From Roseovarius amoyensis (GTDB taxonomy: Bacteria; Pseudomonadota; Alphaproteobacteria; Rhodobacterales; Rhodobacteraceae): DNA of 64,000 nucleotides. The notes below the pieces were generated by a model. It was given only the letters and a program-made list of their open reading frames with translations, ran no database searches and was not told where the DNA came from. Positions 63,070-64,000 of this stretch are shown piece after piece; position 1 is the first letter of the stretch, and each line of letters opens with the position of its first letter. The translations under genes and the position numbers were made by a program. The stretch spans positions 1 through 64,000 of the forward strand of contig NZ_QITQ01000003.1 of the NCBI RefSeq assembly GCF_003260265.1. The letters run 5' to 3'.

Positions 63070-63564
63070 ATGACGCAGATCGATTATCGACGCGCGGGCT
63101 GGTATTTCCTGCTGGGCGACTGGGTGCTGGGCTTCAAGGTCGGGTTGAAATACTTCTTTGCCCCCAAGGCAACGCTGAACTACCCGCATGAAAAGGGCTA
63201 TCTCAGCCCGCGTTTCAGGGGCGAGCACGCGCTGCGCCGCTATCCCAACGGCGAGGAACGCTGCATCGCCTGCAAGCTGTGCGAGGCGATCTGCCCCGCC
63301 CAGGCAATCACCATCGACGCCGAGCCGCGCGATGACGGGTCGCGCCGCACGACGCGCTATGACATCGACATGACCAAGTGCATCTATTGCGGTTTCTGCC
63401 AGGAGGCATGCCCGGTCGATGCCATCGTCGAGGGCCCGAATTTCGAATTCGCCACCGAAACCCGCGAAGAGCTGTTTTACGACAAGCAAAAGCTGCTGGA
63501 TAACGGCGAACGCTGGGAAGCCGAGATCGCCCGCAACCAGGAACTGGATGCGCCCTACCGATGA
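63070..63564 (+). CDS. nuoI: NADH-quinone oxidoreductase subunit I
   Basis: 164 residues. Two [4Fe-4S] motifs, [12 protein letters not shown] (N6a) and [12 protein letters not shown] (N6b), and the family YDIDMTKC segment. It carries electrons toward NuoB. It starts three bases after nuoH and overlaps the CMD gene by ATGA. Confidence 0.96.
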   Translation: MTQIDYRRAGWYFLLGDWVLGFKVGLKYFFAPKATLNYPHEKGYLSPRFRGEHALRRYPNGEERCIACKLCEAICPAQAITIDAEPRDDGSRRTTRYDIDMTKCIYCGFCQEACPVDAIVEGPNFEFATETREELFYDKQKLLDNGERWEAEIARNQELDAPYR

Positions 63565-63974
63565 GCGACACCAAGAACCCCTTTGAGGCCATGATGGCCC
63601 AGGCACAGGAGATGGCGCGCGCCTTCAATCCTGCGCTTGAAAGCTTTTCGCCCAAGGGGTTTGAAAAGCTGTGGCCGACCATGCCAAAGGAAATGATGGA
63701 AATGTCGTTCGGCCGGGGCCTCAACCGTGACGGGCTGGACGCCAAGACCAGGCTGCTGCTGACACTGGCCGGGCTGACCATGCTGGGCGCGCAAAGCGAC
63801 ACCCAGATCCGCATGACCGTGCGCCACGCGCGCGCGGCGGGCGCCAGCTCTGACGAGATTGCCGAGACCATCGCCCAGATGGCCGTCTTTGCCGGCATCC
63901 CCTCGATGACCCGGGCGATGGAATTCGCCCGCGAGGTGCTGGACGAGGAAACCGAAGGGGAAGACAAATCATGA
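63561..63974 (+). CDS. Carboxymuconolactone-decarboxylase-fold (AhpD-like) protein in nuo operon
   Basis: 137 residues. Domain ~45-125 has the CMD helical fold ([60 protein letters not shown]). The CxxC pair of true AhpD peroxidase partners is absent (QSDTQI in the equivalent place), so an antioxidant thiol role is unlikely; the gamma-CMD fold alone does not give a function. It overlaps nuoI and nuoJ by ATGA on both sides, so is fully integrated in the operon. Confidence 0.85.
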   Translation: MSDTKNPFEAMMAQAQEMARAFNPALESFSPKGFEKLWPTMPKEMMEMSFGRGLNRDGLDAKTRLLLTLAGLTMLGAQSDTQIRMTVRHARAAGASSDEIAETIAQMAVFAGIPSMTRAMEFAREVLDEETEGEDKS

Positions 63975-64000
63975 CCATTGCCGCGCTGTCCTTCTACCTC
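63971..64000 (+). CDS. nuoJ: NADH-quinone oxidoreductase subunit J, first ten codons (cut by window edge)
   Basis: The start ATG at 63971 overlaps the previous stop and reads [10 protein letters not shown], a typical NuoJ beginning. Identification rests mostly on operon order after nuoI. Confidence 0.8.
   Translation, partial: MTIAALSFYL

Noticed and set aside
1..64000. CRISPR array, prophage, tRNA or rRNA genes
   Set aside because: No regularly spaced repeats, phage structural genes, tRNA cloverleaf or rRNA sequence were recognised in reading through; small tRNAs cannot be fully excluded without a covariance search.

Overview
The window is GC-rich, densely packed DNA with many 4-base ATGA or GTGA stop/start overlaps. 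Gene content suggests a marine alphaproteobacterium of the Rhodobacterales (Roseobacter/Paracoccaceae type): a nasTS-led assimilatory nitrate cluster, a CarD/FdxA/Suv3-like helicase block, a liu/mcc leucine-degradation operon, and a nuo operon padded with small extra genes (DUF5337- and DUF5333-like proteins, a helix-hairpin-helix protein, a NuoE with a long C-terminal extension). This placement is inference from gene content; no rRNA or tRNA gene was seen.

Layout. 1-315: left edge of an IS256-type insertion sequence, cut by the window. 479-11964: nitrate/nitrite assimilation (nasT, nasS, nrtA, nrtB, a double-ATPase nrtCD fusion, nirB, nirD, nasA). The leader between nasS and nrtA carries two hexaloop hairpins of the ANTAR-target type followed by an intrinsic terminator, so NasT very probably controls the transporter/reductase genes by antitermination, with NasS as nitrate sensor. 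11965-20543: pepF, a lysophospholipase-like hydrolase and an SCP2 protein on the minus strand, then a TPR protein, Suv3-like helicase, S4 protein, FdxA and CarD on the plus strand. 20628-28477: cobS/cobT, a KefB-type antiporter, a large protein that looks like a GspL/PilM head joined to a GspC/PilP tail, and a MetY-type enzyme. 28600-38787: envelope and cofactor genes (DUF421, two glycosyltransferases, waaA, moaA, glmS, glmU, gph).

38885-50066: a DegT/AHBA-type aminotransferase, then the leucine/isovalerate catabolic operon (ivd, acyl-CoA synthetase, mccB, mccA, GST, mvaB). A strong sigma70-like promoter with an overlapping palindromic operator precedes ivd. Two accessory genes interrupt the pathway: an AT-rich membrane protein and a membrane-anchored SNase-like nuclease. 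ompW is transcribed divergently from mccB across a perfect FNR-type site.

50479-64000: respiratory complex I, nuoA to the start of nuoJ, in canonical order but with about eleven additional small genes between the subunits. They include two tandem paralogous micropeptides, three lipoproteins, two other exported proteins, a methyltransferase, a CMD-family protein, and a membrane-tethered copy of the helix-hairpin-helix domain that is also fused to NuoE.

The most interesting items are the ANTAR leader RNA, the nrtCD fusion whose two degenerate motifs fall in one composite ATP site, the GspL/GspC-like fusion, the gene insertions in the liu operon with the FNR site at its mcc section, and the expanded nuo operon with its duplicated domain.
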